Positions 1-7,057 of a stretch of DNA of 14,928 nt are shown one piece after another. Positions within the stretch are counted from its first letter, which is position 1; the number at the start of each line of letters is the position of its first letter. A model generated the notes under the pieces. That model searched no databases, had not been told where the DNA came from, and saw only the letters and a list, made by a program, of their open reading frames with translations. The translations under genes were made by a program, and so were the position numbers. Location of the stretch: assembly GCA_947488645.1 (NCBI GenBank), contig CANLAC010000011.1, positions 1 through 14,928 on the forward strand, given 5' to 3'. Source of the DNA: Actinomycetota bacterium. Its GTDB lineage: Bacteria; Actinomycetota; Actinomycetes; Nanopelagicales; Nanopelagicaceae.

Positions 1-523
1 TCAAAACTACCTTGTCAGCAAAGCGTGTTAAAAATGTTGCTTCCTCAACTGCCGAGTCTCCACCACCAACAACAGCAATTGTTTGTCCACGGAAAAAGAA
101 TCCATCACATGTGGCACACCATGAAACCCCGTGACCAGATAAACGCTTTTCATTAACCAAACCAATTTCACGATAGGCACTACCTGTTGCAAGAATTACA
201 GATTTTGCCTTCACTGTATTTCCTGAACCATCTTTCAAAACCTTTATATCGCCCGATAAATCCATTTCAACAATGTCATCCGTAATTAACTCAGCACCAA
301 AACGCTTAGCCTGTTTGCGCATACTGTCCATTAGATCTGGACCCATCACACCATCTGTGAATCCTGGAAAGTTTTCAACCTCTGTTGTGTTCATCAGCGC
401 GCCGCCTGCAGTGACAGAACCTTCGTAGATGATCGGATCTAACTGCGCACGCGCTGCATAAATCGCAGCGGTATATCCGGCAGGACCAGATCCAACAATT
501 ACAACGTTTCTTACTTCACTCAC
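1..523 (-). CDS. trxB: Thioredoxin reductase, N-terminal part (3' end outside window)
   Basis: NADPH-dependent flavoenzyme that reduces thioredoxin in the cytoplasm. Translating from the GTG at 523 gives 174 codons before the window edge, of roughly 310 usual for the family. Visible are the FAD-binding GSGPAG at residues 11-16, the TTEVENFPGF segment, the redox-active Cys136-Ala-Thr-Cys139, and the start of the NADPH-binding site GGGDSA shortly after it. The GTG start is supported by AGGGGG at 528-533, four bases upstream, and by the near-perfect family N-terminus; no in-frame ATG lies nearby. It is the last gene seen of the Nudix-DUF6049-murJ-trxB run, 22 bp after the murJ stop. In M. tuberculosis the sigM-rsmA pair sits between mviN and trxB2; it is absent here. 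Identity is firm; the C-terminus and any following trxA cannot be seen. Confidence 0.97.
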   Translation of the reverse strand, partial: MSEVRNVVIVGSGPAGYTAAIYAARAQLDPIIYEGSVTAGGALMNTTEVENFPGFTDGVMGPDLMDSMRKQAKRFGAELITDDIVEMDLSGDIKVLKDGSGNTVKAKSVILATGSAYREIGLVNEKRLSGHGVSWCATCDGFFFRGQTIAVVGGGDSAVEEATFLTRFADKVVL

Positions 524-545
524 GATGCCCCCTAGGCCCTGAAAT

Positions 546-2192
546 CTATTCGTTTTCTTCTGGTTTTGCTGAACGGCGACTAATCGAACTACCTAAGCGG
601 CGAATCATGGAAATCTCTTCAATGTGAAGCGCCTTTGCCGCCAGGATGTAGGTAAAGAACGCGACGACCATCACAACTAAGAGTTCGCCAGCACGCGCAG
701 CACGCGACATATCAAGCGCAAGCCAGGATATGTATTGGGTCATTGCAAACAATGGAAGCATCGCAAGAAGAGAGGCAATCAACAAACGTATGTGTTGGCC
801 CAAGAATTCAGAGAGTGCAAGCTTTCCGACATGTCTTTTCAATAATCCTAAAGTAACAGGTAATCCGACTAAATAACTCACAGAAAATGCCACACCTAAA
901 CCAATTGTTATCCACTGTGTTTTCAAGGAGTATAAGAAGAAGTAAGACATTGCAACAGAGAAAATATTGATAACTACAATTGAGATAACTTGAGTTTTTG
1001 TATCTTCAAAAGCGTTAAAGCCTCTAATCAAAATTAAGTTGATAGAAAATGCTACTAAACCAAAGCTAAGCGCCGATAAAACATAACCGATATAGCGGGA
1101 ATCATCATTAGAGATTCCAATGAAGATACTTTGTGTAATTAAAGGACCAAACAATAAGAATGCAACGGCGCTCGGAACTGTAATCACACCAACTAAACGG
1201 ATTGCCCTGATCAACTGGGCCTTAACTTCATCACGCTTGCCATCCAATGCCAGCTTTGAAATATGAGGCAAGATCGCAGTAATAATTGAAATCGTGACAA
1301 TGGAATATGGCAACAACATAACAAAGTAGGCAAATGTGTATGGGGTGTAACCAACACCGGTTACAACACCTTCTTGCGCACTTCTTACGGCGGCGGTTGT
1401 TGCAACATTTACCGTTACTAGATAACCAAGTTGTGAGATCAACACATAAACCAAGGTCCAACCAGCTAAGTTAAATGATTTACCTAAACCAGAAACACCC
1501 AGCTTTGGCTTAATCGAGATTCCAAGTTTTCTAATAACTGGCACTAGAACCAAGGCCTGCACAACAACGCTCAAGGTTGTTCCCCAGCCCAATAGCGCGA
1601 CCTGGTTAGAGGTAATGCTTGAAATATCAATGCCAGGTGAGAACAGTAAGAATCCACCAAATAACGCGATACCTACGAGGTTATTAGCAATCGGTGCCCA
1701 CATAAGCGGGCCAAAGGAATCACGGGCATTGGCCACTTGGCCCAGCATTGTAAACAAACCAAGAAAGAAGATTTGTGGCAAGCAGTAGCGCGTAAAGGCA
1801 ATTGCGATCTCTTGCTCAGTTTCAAAACCTGTTGTGAAAAACTCTGGTGCATATAAGCGAACTAGAGCTGGTGCAAAGAACATACCAAGTGAAACAAGAA
1901 CAAGAAGAATAAGTGAAATGGTTGTAATAAGCCGTGAAGCAAAATCATCGCCGCCATCTTCGTGGTCAAAAGATCGCACCAGTTGTGGAATAAAGATTGC
2001 AGTTAGTGCGCCGCCAACGAGCAAGTTATACAAAATGTTTGGCATTGTGTTTGCAACGTTGTAGGTATCTGCAAGCAATGTTGTTCCAAGGACTGCAACA
2101 ATTAGAATTCCGCGAACAAAACCAGTAATGCGAGAAATAATCGTGCCTAGAGCCATGATGCCTGAAGCACGGAAGAGTTCGTTAGATTTCAC
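546..2192 (-). CDS. murJ: MurJ/MviN lipid II flippase
   Basis: Inner-membrane flippase of the MOP superfamily that moves lipid II across the membrane for peptidoglycan synthesis. The 548-residue protein starts with the family hallmark: a first helix, then SRITGFVRG with conserved arginines 21 and 27, then ADTYNVANTMPN and a GGALTAIFIP loop. About 14 hydrophobic segments follow, with a short charged tail (KPEENE). The start is GTG at 2190-2192, with GGAGGG just upstream, and it overlaps the DUF6049 stop by 4 bp (GTGA), so the two are probably translationally coupled. Mycobacterial MviN carries a long C-terminal pseudokinase and extracellular domain; this protein ends soon after the membrane core, so it is a minimal, E. 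coli-like form. It would supply substrate to the class A PBP encoded further right. Confidence 0.97.
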   Translation of the reverse strand: MKSNELFRASGIMALGTIISRITGFVRGILIVAVLGTTLLADTYNVANTMPNILYNLLVGGALTAIFIPQLVRSFDHEDGGDDFASRLITTISLILLVLVSLGMFFAPALVRLYAPEFFTTGFETEQEIAIAFTRYCLPQIFFLGLFTMLGQVANARDSFGPLMWAPIANNLVGIALFGGFLLFSPGIDISSITSNQVALLGWGTTLSVVVQALVLVPVIRKLGISIKPKLGVSGLGKSFNLAGWTLVYVLISQLGYLVTVNVATTAAVRSAQEGVVTGVGYTPYTFAYFVMLLPYSIVTISIITAILPHISKLALDGKRDEVKAQLIRAIRLVGVITVPSAVAFLLFGPLITQSIFIGISNDDSRYIGYVLSALSFGLVAFSINLILIRGFNAFEDTKTQVISIVVINIFSVAMSYFFLYSLKTQWITIGLGVAFSVSYLVGLPVTLGLLKRHVGKLALSEFLGQHIRLLIASLLAMLPLFAMTQYISWLALDMSRAARAGELLVVMVVAFFTYILAAKALHIEEISMIRRLGSSISRRSAKPEENE

Positions 2193-3292
2193 TTAACCCT
2201 CCTTCGGACTCGACGGACACTCTGTGCCACACCTGCCAATAGAAGAAGTATGGCCGCACCTGTCGTAAACCAGGTAACACGCGAGTCAATAACAGTTGAA
2301 TTTAAGGTCAGCGTTGCCTCTGGGACAATTTCGTTGCCTTCATCATCGATGATCTGCGCGGTGACCGTTGTTTGACCCGGAGCTATCACATCTACAACCA
2401 TTTCAAGCTGCCTTTTAGATTGCGCTGGGATTGTTACAGCCTCAAAACTATCTACGATCACACGTGAGTTAATTGGAAGTAAAGAGATATTAATTGTGAC
2501 ATCAGCATCAAACTCATTGATGACAGTTACCGGCAATTTAACATTTGATGTGGTGATCTGGTACTTACCGCTATTTATGCGCAGTTTTCGAACCATTGCT
2601 TCAACTGCTGTGCGGGCGCTGTAGGAGTAAAAATCTCGACTATCTTTATCCAGCTTTGGTGAAAGTAACTTTGAAAGCTGAGCTCGCAGAATGATTAATT
2701 CAGCATCATTAACAACCCTTGAAAGCTTTGTTAACGCCTTGCGGTTATCGCCATAGGCCTTTCGCAGCGGGAAACTAAGCCCAGATTTACCTGTACTCCA
2801 CTCACCATCTGGTTCGCTACGCACTGTGCGACCTAGTGCTAGTTCTAATTGTGATTTACCAAATGCGTAGTAATTCTTTAATTCACTAGGTGCTAAACGC
2901 CTAGCAAGTGAGACATCCGGATTTCCGTATGCAAGTGCAACTACTTGTTGACCGTATGTAATTTGCCGAAGCTGTTTTAACCAAGCAGCTGCAATATCTT
3001 TGCCAGCAGGTGTTGCATCAGTTGCTAATGTGTAATCACCAGTCATTGCAATAACTTCGTCAATTAGTGCTGCGTCAATTACCCAAGTTTTGTTATTAGA
3101 GCGCGGGGTGTAGACCAATTGTCCAAGAGCACCTGATGGCGTTAACTCTTGCGCCAAATCATCATTTCTAAATTCGCCAGTAAATGTTTGATGGGCCATG
3201 GATGTAATTCGCACAATTGAGCCTGCCGCTTTTGCAGGTGACAATGGAAGCAGCACCAAAAGCATTACAAGGAGTGCAATTAATCTTTTCAT
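2189..3292 (-). CDS. DUF6049 family secreted, membrane-anchored protein (short form)
   Basis: Function unknown. The 367-residue product has an N-terminal signal sequence (MKR then a leucine-rich core ending PAKAA, residues 1-23). A long extracytoplasmic region follows, with a C-terminal beta-rich part (about 250-335) resembling an Ig-like/CARDB-type fold. A membrane helix lies near 340-358, followed by a basic tail RRVRRRVK that should stay in the cytoplasm. The position between mutT4-type Nudix and murJ matches Rv3909 in mycobacteria, the basis for the DUF6049 assignment. Relatives I know of are roughly twice this length, so the N-terminal half appears reduced. ATG 3290-3292 overlaps the Nudix stop (ATGA) and the 3' end overlaps the murJ start (GTGA). 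No strong Shine-Dalgarno precedes it, consistent with coupled translation. Proximity to murJ suggests an envelope role, which is inference. Confidence 0.75.
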   Translation of the reverse strand: MKRLIALLVMLLVLLPLSPAKAAGSIVRITSMAHQTFTGEFRNDDLAQELTPSGALGQLVYTPRSNNKTWVIDAALIDEVIAMTGDYTLATDATPAGKDIAAAWLKQLRQITYGQQVVALAYGNPDVSLARRLAPSELKNYYAFGKSQLELALGRTVRSEPDGEWSTGKSGLSFPLRKAYGDNRKALTKLSRVVNDAELIILRAQLSKLLSPKLDKDSRDFYSYSARTAVEAMVRKLRINSGKYQITTSNVKLPVTVINEFDADVTINISLLPINSRVIVDSFEAVTIPAQSKRQLEMVVDVIAPGQTTVTAQIIDDEGNEIVPEATLTLNSTVIDSRVTWFTTGAAILLLLAGVAQSVRRVRRRVK

Positions 3293-3867
3293 AGCGCCAA
3301 CTCTGCACTTTTAGCAATTAGCTTTTTTTCATCGGGGTATGCCAAGCGATCAACAATTTCAGCGAGTGGAAACCATGAAACCTCATCTACTTCACTCTCT
3401 TGAGCAAGCAATGTTCCGCCAACTTCTGTAAACATAAAGTGATGAACAGTCTTGTGAATTCGCTTTCCACCAGCCATAAACCAAAAATCAATTACACCTA
3501 AAGATTTTGTAATAGATGAAGTAATTCCAGTTTCTTCAGCAACCTCACGAATAGCTGCCTGTTCTGGGGTTTCACCTTCTTCAATATGTCCTTTAGGCAA
3601 AGACCATAAAACTCGTTTTCCGCTGGCATCTTTGTGGTCGTAGCGACCGATCAATAAACCCATCGTGCCAGTGGTATCAATGACTAAACCGCCAGCACTG
3701 ACCTCATCAACTCTTTTTGCATAGGGCCGTTTTACCTCAGCACGCTTCGGTTGAGCGCTCTTCTGAGCAGTGTTTTGTGTCTGTGGTTGTGGGCCGCGAT
3801 TACCGGAGCGCTTACGCTTCCGCTTTTTCTTCGTACCTTCGCTGCCCGCACCAGGTGCCGGGATCAT
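3289..3867 (-). CDS. Nudix hydrolase, MutT4-like
   Basis: A Nudix-fold pyrophosphohydrolase of 192 residues; the substrate cannot be read from sequence. The Nudix box is complete at residues 93-115: G93, E99, R107, E108, E111, E112, G114 fit GX5EX7REUXEEXGU exactly. The fold starts near residue 55 (VSAGGLVID), and the family-typical LPKGHIEEGE lies across the box start. The first 50 residues are low-complexity and very basic (KKKRKRKR at 13-20), probably disordered and perhaps nucleic-acid binding. Position and orientation match Rv3908 (annotated mutT4), divergent from pcnA and followed by the DUF6049 and murJ genes. ATG at 3865-3867 has no Shine-Dalgarno; TACCCT lies 6 nt upstream, pointing to a leaderless mRNA. 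It is the first gene of the operon that runs to trxB. GTP/dGTP sanitation or another nucleotide role is possible. Confidence 0.92.
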   Translation of the reverse strand: MIPAPGAGSEGTKKKRKRKRSGNRGPQPQTQNTAQKSAQPKRAEVKRPYAKRVDEVSAGGLVIDTTGTMGLLIGRYDHKDASGKRVLWSLPKGHIEEGETPEQAAIREVAEETGITSSITKSLGVIDFWFMAGGKRIHKTVHHFMFTEVGGTLLAQESEVDEVSWFPLAEIVDRLAYPDEKKLIAKSAELAL

Positions 3868-3873
3868 GGAGCA

Positions 3874-3879
3874 AGGGTA
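3874..3879 (-). promoter_or_regulatory. Putative -10 element for Nudix-murJ-trxB operon (leaderless)
   Basis: Read on the minus strand this is TACCCT, matching the actinobacterial TANNNT -10, with six bases (TGCTCC) before the ATG. That spacing would start the transcript at the A of the start codon. No Shine-Dalgarno is present. The 10-mer TACCCTTGCT recurs before the EamA gene at the same distance from its ATG. No clear -35 is visible. Confidence 0.5.
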
Positions 3880-3885
3880 GTGCTT

Positions 3886-3891
3886 TAACCT
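3886..3891 (+). promoter_or_regulatory. Putative -10 element for pcnA (leaderless)
   Basis: TAACCT fits TANNNT and ends 8 nt before the GTG at 3900. It lies in the 32-bp gap shared with the divergent Nudix gene, so the two promoters would overlap back to back. There is no -35 match and no Shine-Dalgarno. Confidence 0.35.
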
Positions 3892-3899
3892 TACTTATT

Positions 3900-5330
3900 G
3901 TGAGCACAGCATTAGGCGCCGCAGGAGAGTTAGCGATCCGTTCATTAGTTGAACGAGCACCGCTTGCAAGCTCCTTAGCCCAAGCCTTTAAGGCCAAGGG
4001 GTTTACCTTGGCATTGGTTGGCGGACCTGTGCGTGATGCAATTCTTGGGCGTCTTGGAAATGATTTAGATTTCACAACCAATGCGCACCCATTAGAAACA
4101 AAAAAGATTTTGCAAGAGTGGGCAGAAAATATCTGGGATACAGGAATTGCTTTTGGAACAGTTGCAGGAAAACGTGGTGATACAACTGTTGAAGTAACAA
4201 CCTATCGCACCGAAAGTTATGATCCTGATTCTCGCAAACCAGAAGTTGAATACGGACAGACAATTGATGGTGATTTATCACGTCGTGATTTCACCGTTAA
4301 CTCAATGGCACTTGAATTAACTGGAGAGAAACCACAGTTCATCGACCCATTTAATGGTTTGCAAGATTTAGCGGCTAAAGTTTTGCGTACACCAGGTAAG
4401 CCTGGTGATTCTTTTAACGACGACCCATTACGAATGATGCGCGCTGCACGCTTTGCATCTCAATTAGGTTTTGAAATCGCACCCGAAGTTGTGCAATCAA
4501 TGAAAGATTTAGCCCACCGCATCAGCATTATTTCTGCAGAACGTGTTCGTGATGAATTCATAAAGATGTTGATGTCACCTAACCCCCGCACCGGAATAAC
4601 ACTTTTGGTTGACACAGGTTTGGCTGATTTAGTTCTGCCTGAAATTCCAAAGCTGCGATTAGAAGTTGATGAACACCATCACCATAAAGATGTCTATGAA
4701 CACTCCATTACAGTTCTAGAACAAGCGATCGAACATGAAGATCGTCTAGGTGGGCCAAATCTTGTCATTCGCCTTGCTGCCTTATTACATGACATTGGGA
4801 AACCAAAGACCCGCGCCTTTATTGAAGGTGGCGGAGTTTCTTTCCATCACCATGAAGTTGTTGGTGCACGCCTTGCAAAGAAGCGTTTAGAAGCGCTGCG
4901 CTTTGACAATGACACCATTGAAGCGGTGGAGCTACTAACAACATTGCACCTTCGTTTTCACGGTTATGGTGAGGGAGAATGGACTGATTCTGCTGTGCGC
5001 AGATATGTGCGAGATGCCGGTGATTTCATTACCCATTTACATGTATTAACACGCGCTGACTGCACAACCCGCAATAAGACAAAGGCCGCCCGCCTTGCTG
5101 CAACATATGACTCGCTAGAAGCACGCATTGCCGTGTTGATGGAGCAGGAAGAGTTGTCAAGGATTCGCCCTGATTTAGATGGCGCGCAAGTTATGCAACT
5201 ACTTAATTTAAAACCTTCTCGAGAAGTTGGGCAGGCAATGGATTTCTTATTGGAACTTCGATTAGAAGAAGGCCCTATTGGCGAGGAAGCAGCAACAAAA
5301 GCGCTGCTTGCATGGTGGGCTAGTAGGTAG
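3900..5330 (+). CDS. pcnA: CCA tRNA nucleotidyltransferase / poly(A) polymerase family with HD domain
   Basis: Class II nucleotidyltransferase that builds or repairs the 3' CCA of tRNA; mycobacterial orthologues are named PcnA. From GTG 3900 the product has 476 residues. The N-terminal catalytic domain shows VGGPVRD at 40-46 and the metal-binding Asp55-Leu-Asp57 of NDLDFTTNA. RRDFTVNSMAL at 128-138 and the RMMRAARF segment near 180 complete the head and neck signature. A C-terminal HD phosphohydrolase domain follows, with four consecutive histidines at 259-262, YEH at 266-268 and the LLHDIGKP motif (His297, Asp298). The open frame extends upstream to 3717, but that would overlap the divergent Nudix coding region. 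The first in-frame start in the gap is GTG 3900, which gives the usual family length. It lacks a Shine-Dalgarno. Its 3' end overlaps the convergent MFS gene by 11 bp. Confidence 0.93.
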   Translation: MSTALGAAGELAIRSLVERAPLASSLAQAFKAKGFTLALVGGPVRDAILGRLGNDLDFTTNAHPLETKKILQEWAENIWDTGIAFGTVAGKRGDTTVEVTTYRTESYDPDSRKPEVEYGQTIDGDLSRRDFTVNSMALELTGEKPQFIDPFNGLQDLAAKVLRTPGKPGDSFNDDPLRMMRAARFASQLGFEIAPEVVQSMKDLAHRISIISAERVRDEFIKMLMSPNPRTGITLLVDTGLADLVLPEIPKLRLEVDEHHHHKDVYEHSITVLEQAIEHEDRLGGPNLVIRLAALLHDIGKPKTRAFIEGGGVSFHHHEVVGARLAKKRLEALRFDNDTIEAVELLTTLHLRFHGYGEGEWTDSAVRRYVRDAGDFITHLHVLTRADCTTRNKTKAARLAATYDSLEARIAVLMEQEELSRIRPDLDGAQVMQLLNLKPSREVGQAMDFLLELRLEEGPIGEEAATKALLAWWASR

Positions 5331-6591
5331 CGTAAAACTTTGCTGGTCTAAGAACAATGAAAGCAATTAACAAATACGCAGCTGATACAGCAAGTGGCAC
5401 TATCCGAGACAAGCCCGAAGGTGGCAGCAATAGCGCCGCAATCAAACCACCGCTAACGATTGCGCCGTTTACAACGACATCATAAACAGCAAAAACTCTA
5501 CCGCGGTGATAGTCATCAACTTTTGATTGCACTAATGCATCATTTGTAACTTTAATGTTCTGGCCAAAAAACGCGGTAAGAAAAGCGGTGGCGCTTAATC
5601 CAATTTCTGTTTGTGAAGCGGCAAGAATAAGCGGTGAACAAGCACTAGCGATCATCGCAAACTTAATCCAACGGTGTCTTCCAAAGCGCGCAACACCGTA
5701 AGGGGCTAGGAACGCGCCTAAGAAAAGACCAACTCCAGCAATACTTAACGCAATACCAAAGCCTTGTAATCCAGCTTCTGGTTTAGATGGATCGTTAAAT
5801 GTGTTTCGCTCTAATAATAAAGCGGTCAAAGTTAAAGCGGTAAGGCCACCGCGCTGCACCGCGGTCGCAATGATTCCGCGAGATGCATCGAGACGCTCCT
5901 GTAAGTATTGGAAGCCTTCTTTCATATCTCTAAATCCTTGGAGAAAAGAGGCCGACTCCTTTTCTTTCTGGAGTGGGCCTATTTCATTCTTCTTTAATCG
6001 ACCAGTAAGGAGTGCAGCAATGAAATATCCCGCTGCAGCAAGCACAATAAGTAAAGCATCTGCATGATCTGCAATTGCTGCACCATCTACTAACGCACGA
6101 ACCCCAACACCAATACCGCCGCCGACAACAACTAAAACAGAGCCTCCAGTAACAGCAATTGCATTTGCTGTTATCAAAGATTTTGTATCAACTAGTAATG
6201 GAAGACCGGCAGATAGTGCGGCAAGAATAAATCTATTGATACCAAAGGCAACTAATACAACAATTGTTAGTTCAACACCTGTGGTGCCGGTGTATACAAG
6301 CAAAGCGACAAAGAAAAGATTTGCGCTACGAGCTACATTACAAAAAAAGAGTACGCGTTGTCTAGAAACACGATCTAAAATCGTTCCAACAAAAGGTCCA
6401 ATAAGCGAATACGGCAACAACACAACAGCAAAACCAATTGCCGCACTTAGCGCATTTGCTTGTCGCTCTGGTGAAAACAATATAAAGGATGCAAGTGCGC
6501 TTTGAAAGATGCCATCAGTTGCTTGGCCGGTCCACCGAACAGCAAGAAGTCGAGATAATCGAGGGTGTCGTAGCAATCCAACAAAACTCAT
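5320..6591 (-). CDS. MFS transporter
   Basis: Twelve-helix major facilitator superfamily membrane protein; substrate unknown. From ATG 6591 the product has 423 residues. The loop between helices 2 and 3 carries GTILDRVSRQRVL (residues about 69-81), a form of the MFS motif A GxLaDRxGRkRxL. The central cytoplasmic loop is short and charged (KKNEIGPLQKEKES). An upstream in-frame ATG at 6657 would add 22 polar residues and overlap the DUF5318 start. I prefer 6591 because the family-like MSFVGLLRHPRLSRLLAVRW begins there and TACGCT lies 7 nt before it. It is convergent with pcnA, overlapping its 3' end by 11 bp, and divergent from DUF5318. An MFS gene between pcnA and the DUF5318/PBP block also occurs in other actinobacteria. 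Drug or metabolite efflux is the usual guess for this subtype, without support here. Confidence 0.88.
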   Translation of the reverse strand: MSFVGLLRHPRLSRLLAVRWTGQATDGIFQSALASFILFSPERQANALSAAIGFAVVLLPYSLIGPFVGTILDRVSRQRVLFFCNVARSANLFFVALLVYTGTTGVELTIVVLVAFGINRFILAALSAGLPLLVDTKSLITANAIAVTGGSVLVVVGGGIGVGVRALVDGAAIADHADALLIVLAAAGYFIAALLTGRLKKNEIGPLQKEKESASFLQGFRDMKEGFQYLQERLDASRGIIATAVQRGGLTALTLTALLLERNTFNDPSKPEAGLQGFGIALSIAGVGLFLGAFLAPYGVARFGRHRWIKFAMIASACSPLILAASQTEIGLSATAFLTAFFGQNIKVTNDALVQSKVDDYHRGRVFAVYDVVVNGAIVSGGLIAALLLPPSGLSRIVPLAVSAAYLLIAFIVLRPAKFYATY

Positions 6592-6598
6592 AAGAAAG

Positions 6599-6604
6599 AG
6601 CGTA
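6599..6604 (-). promoter_or_regulatory. Putative -10 element for MFS gene (leaderless)
   Basis: On the minus strand this reads TACGCT, matching TANNNT, with 7 nt to the ATG at 6591. No Shine-Dalgarno is visible. The element supports the shorter of two possible starts for the transporter. Confidence 0.4.
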
Positions 6605-6620
6605 ACCTTCAAAAGGGGAT

Positions 6621-6626
6621 TATTCT
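6621..6626 (+). promoter_or_regulatory. Putative -10 element for DUF5318-PBP-GT87 operon (leaderless)
   Basis: TATTCT fits TANNNT and ends 8 nt before the ATG at 6635. The bases between are pyrimidine-rich (TCTCCTTA), so there is no Shine-Dalgarno. It shares the 43-bp divergent gap with the MFS promoter. Confidence 0.4.
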
Positions 6627-6634
6627 TCTCCTTA

Positions 6635-7048
6635 ATGAAATCGCAACGAGGGTTCATCGATTATTCACTCGATAAGCGTGCCACTTTGATGGCGCTCTTT
6701 CGTGGTGTTGTCGATGCCTGCGACGCCGACCCATATTTGATGCGCGCTGCTAAGTGGCATGGTGACAAAGTCGCTCGTAACTGCCCAGTCTGCAAAAAGG
6801 AAGAGCTCGTTGAATTGCGCTACACCTTCGGCGAGCAGTTAGGTCAATACTCAGGGCGCATTAAGACTCCCAAAGAGTTAATCGCGATGGAACGCGAGTT
6901 TGGTGAGTTCACTGTGTACATCGTTGAAGTCTGTAAGAACTGTTCATGGAATCACCTATGTGCCTCATACGTATTAGGTGATGGAGTTGAACGAAAAGCC
7001 CCGCGCAAGGTTCGCACCTTGGAGGATGAGGATTACGCCAAGGGATAG
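6635..7048 (+). CDS. DUF5318 family zinc-ribbon protein
   Basis: Actinobacteria-specific small protein of unknown function, 137 residues from ATG 6635. It opens with the family signature QRGFIDYSLDKRATL and continues with CDADPYLMRAAKWHG. Two Cys pairs, C50-P-V-C53 and C100-K-N-C103, are spaced to form a single zinc ribbon; the C-terminus is charged (RKVRTLEDEDYAKG). The same gene (Rv0049) precedes the bifunctional PBP gene ponA1 in M. tuberculosis. Here it ends 9 bp before the PBP start, so co-transcription is likely. The open frame extends back to 6509, but that part runs antisense to the MFS gene and does not resemble the family. A role linked to cell-wall synthesis, perhaps regulatory, follows only from its conserved position. 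Confidence 0.9.
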   Translation: MKSQRGFIDYSLDKRATLMALFRGVVDACDADPYLMRAAKWHGDKVARNCPVCKKEELVELRYTFGEQLGQYSGRIKTPKELIAMEREFGEFTVYIVEVCKNCSWNHLCASYVLGDGVERKAPRKVRTLEDEDYAKG

Positions 7049-7057
7049 CATTAGCAA

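Noticed and set aside
3717..3899. Upstream extension of the pcnA frame
   Set aside because: It would lie inside the divergent Nudix gene and has no resemblance to the nucleotidyltransferase N-terminus; GTG 3900 gives the normal length.
6509..6634. Upstream extension of the DUF5318 frame
   Set aside because: It is antisense to MFS coding sequence; the family signature begins at the ATG at 6635.
6592..6657. 22-residue N-terminal extension of the MFS transporter
   Set aside because: It would overlap the DUF5318 start, is polar and atypical, and the -10-like TACGCT fits the start at 6591.
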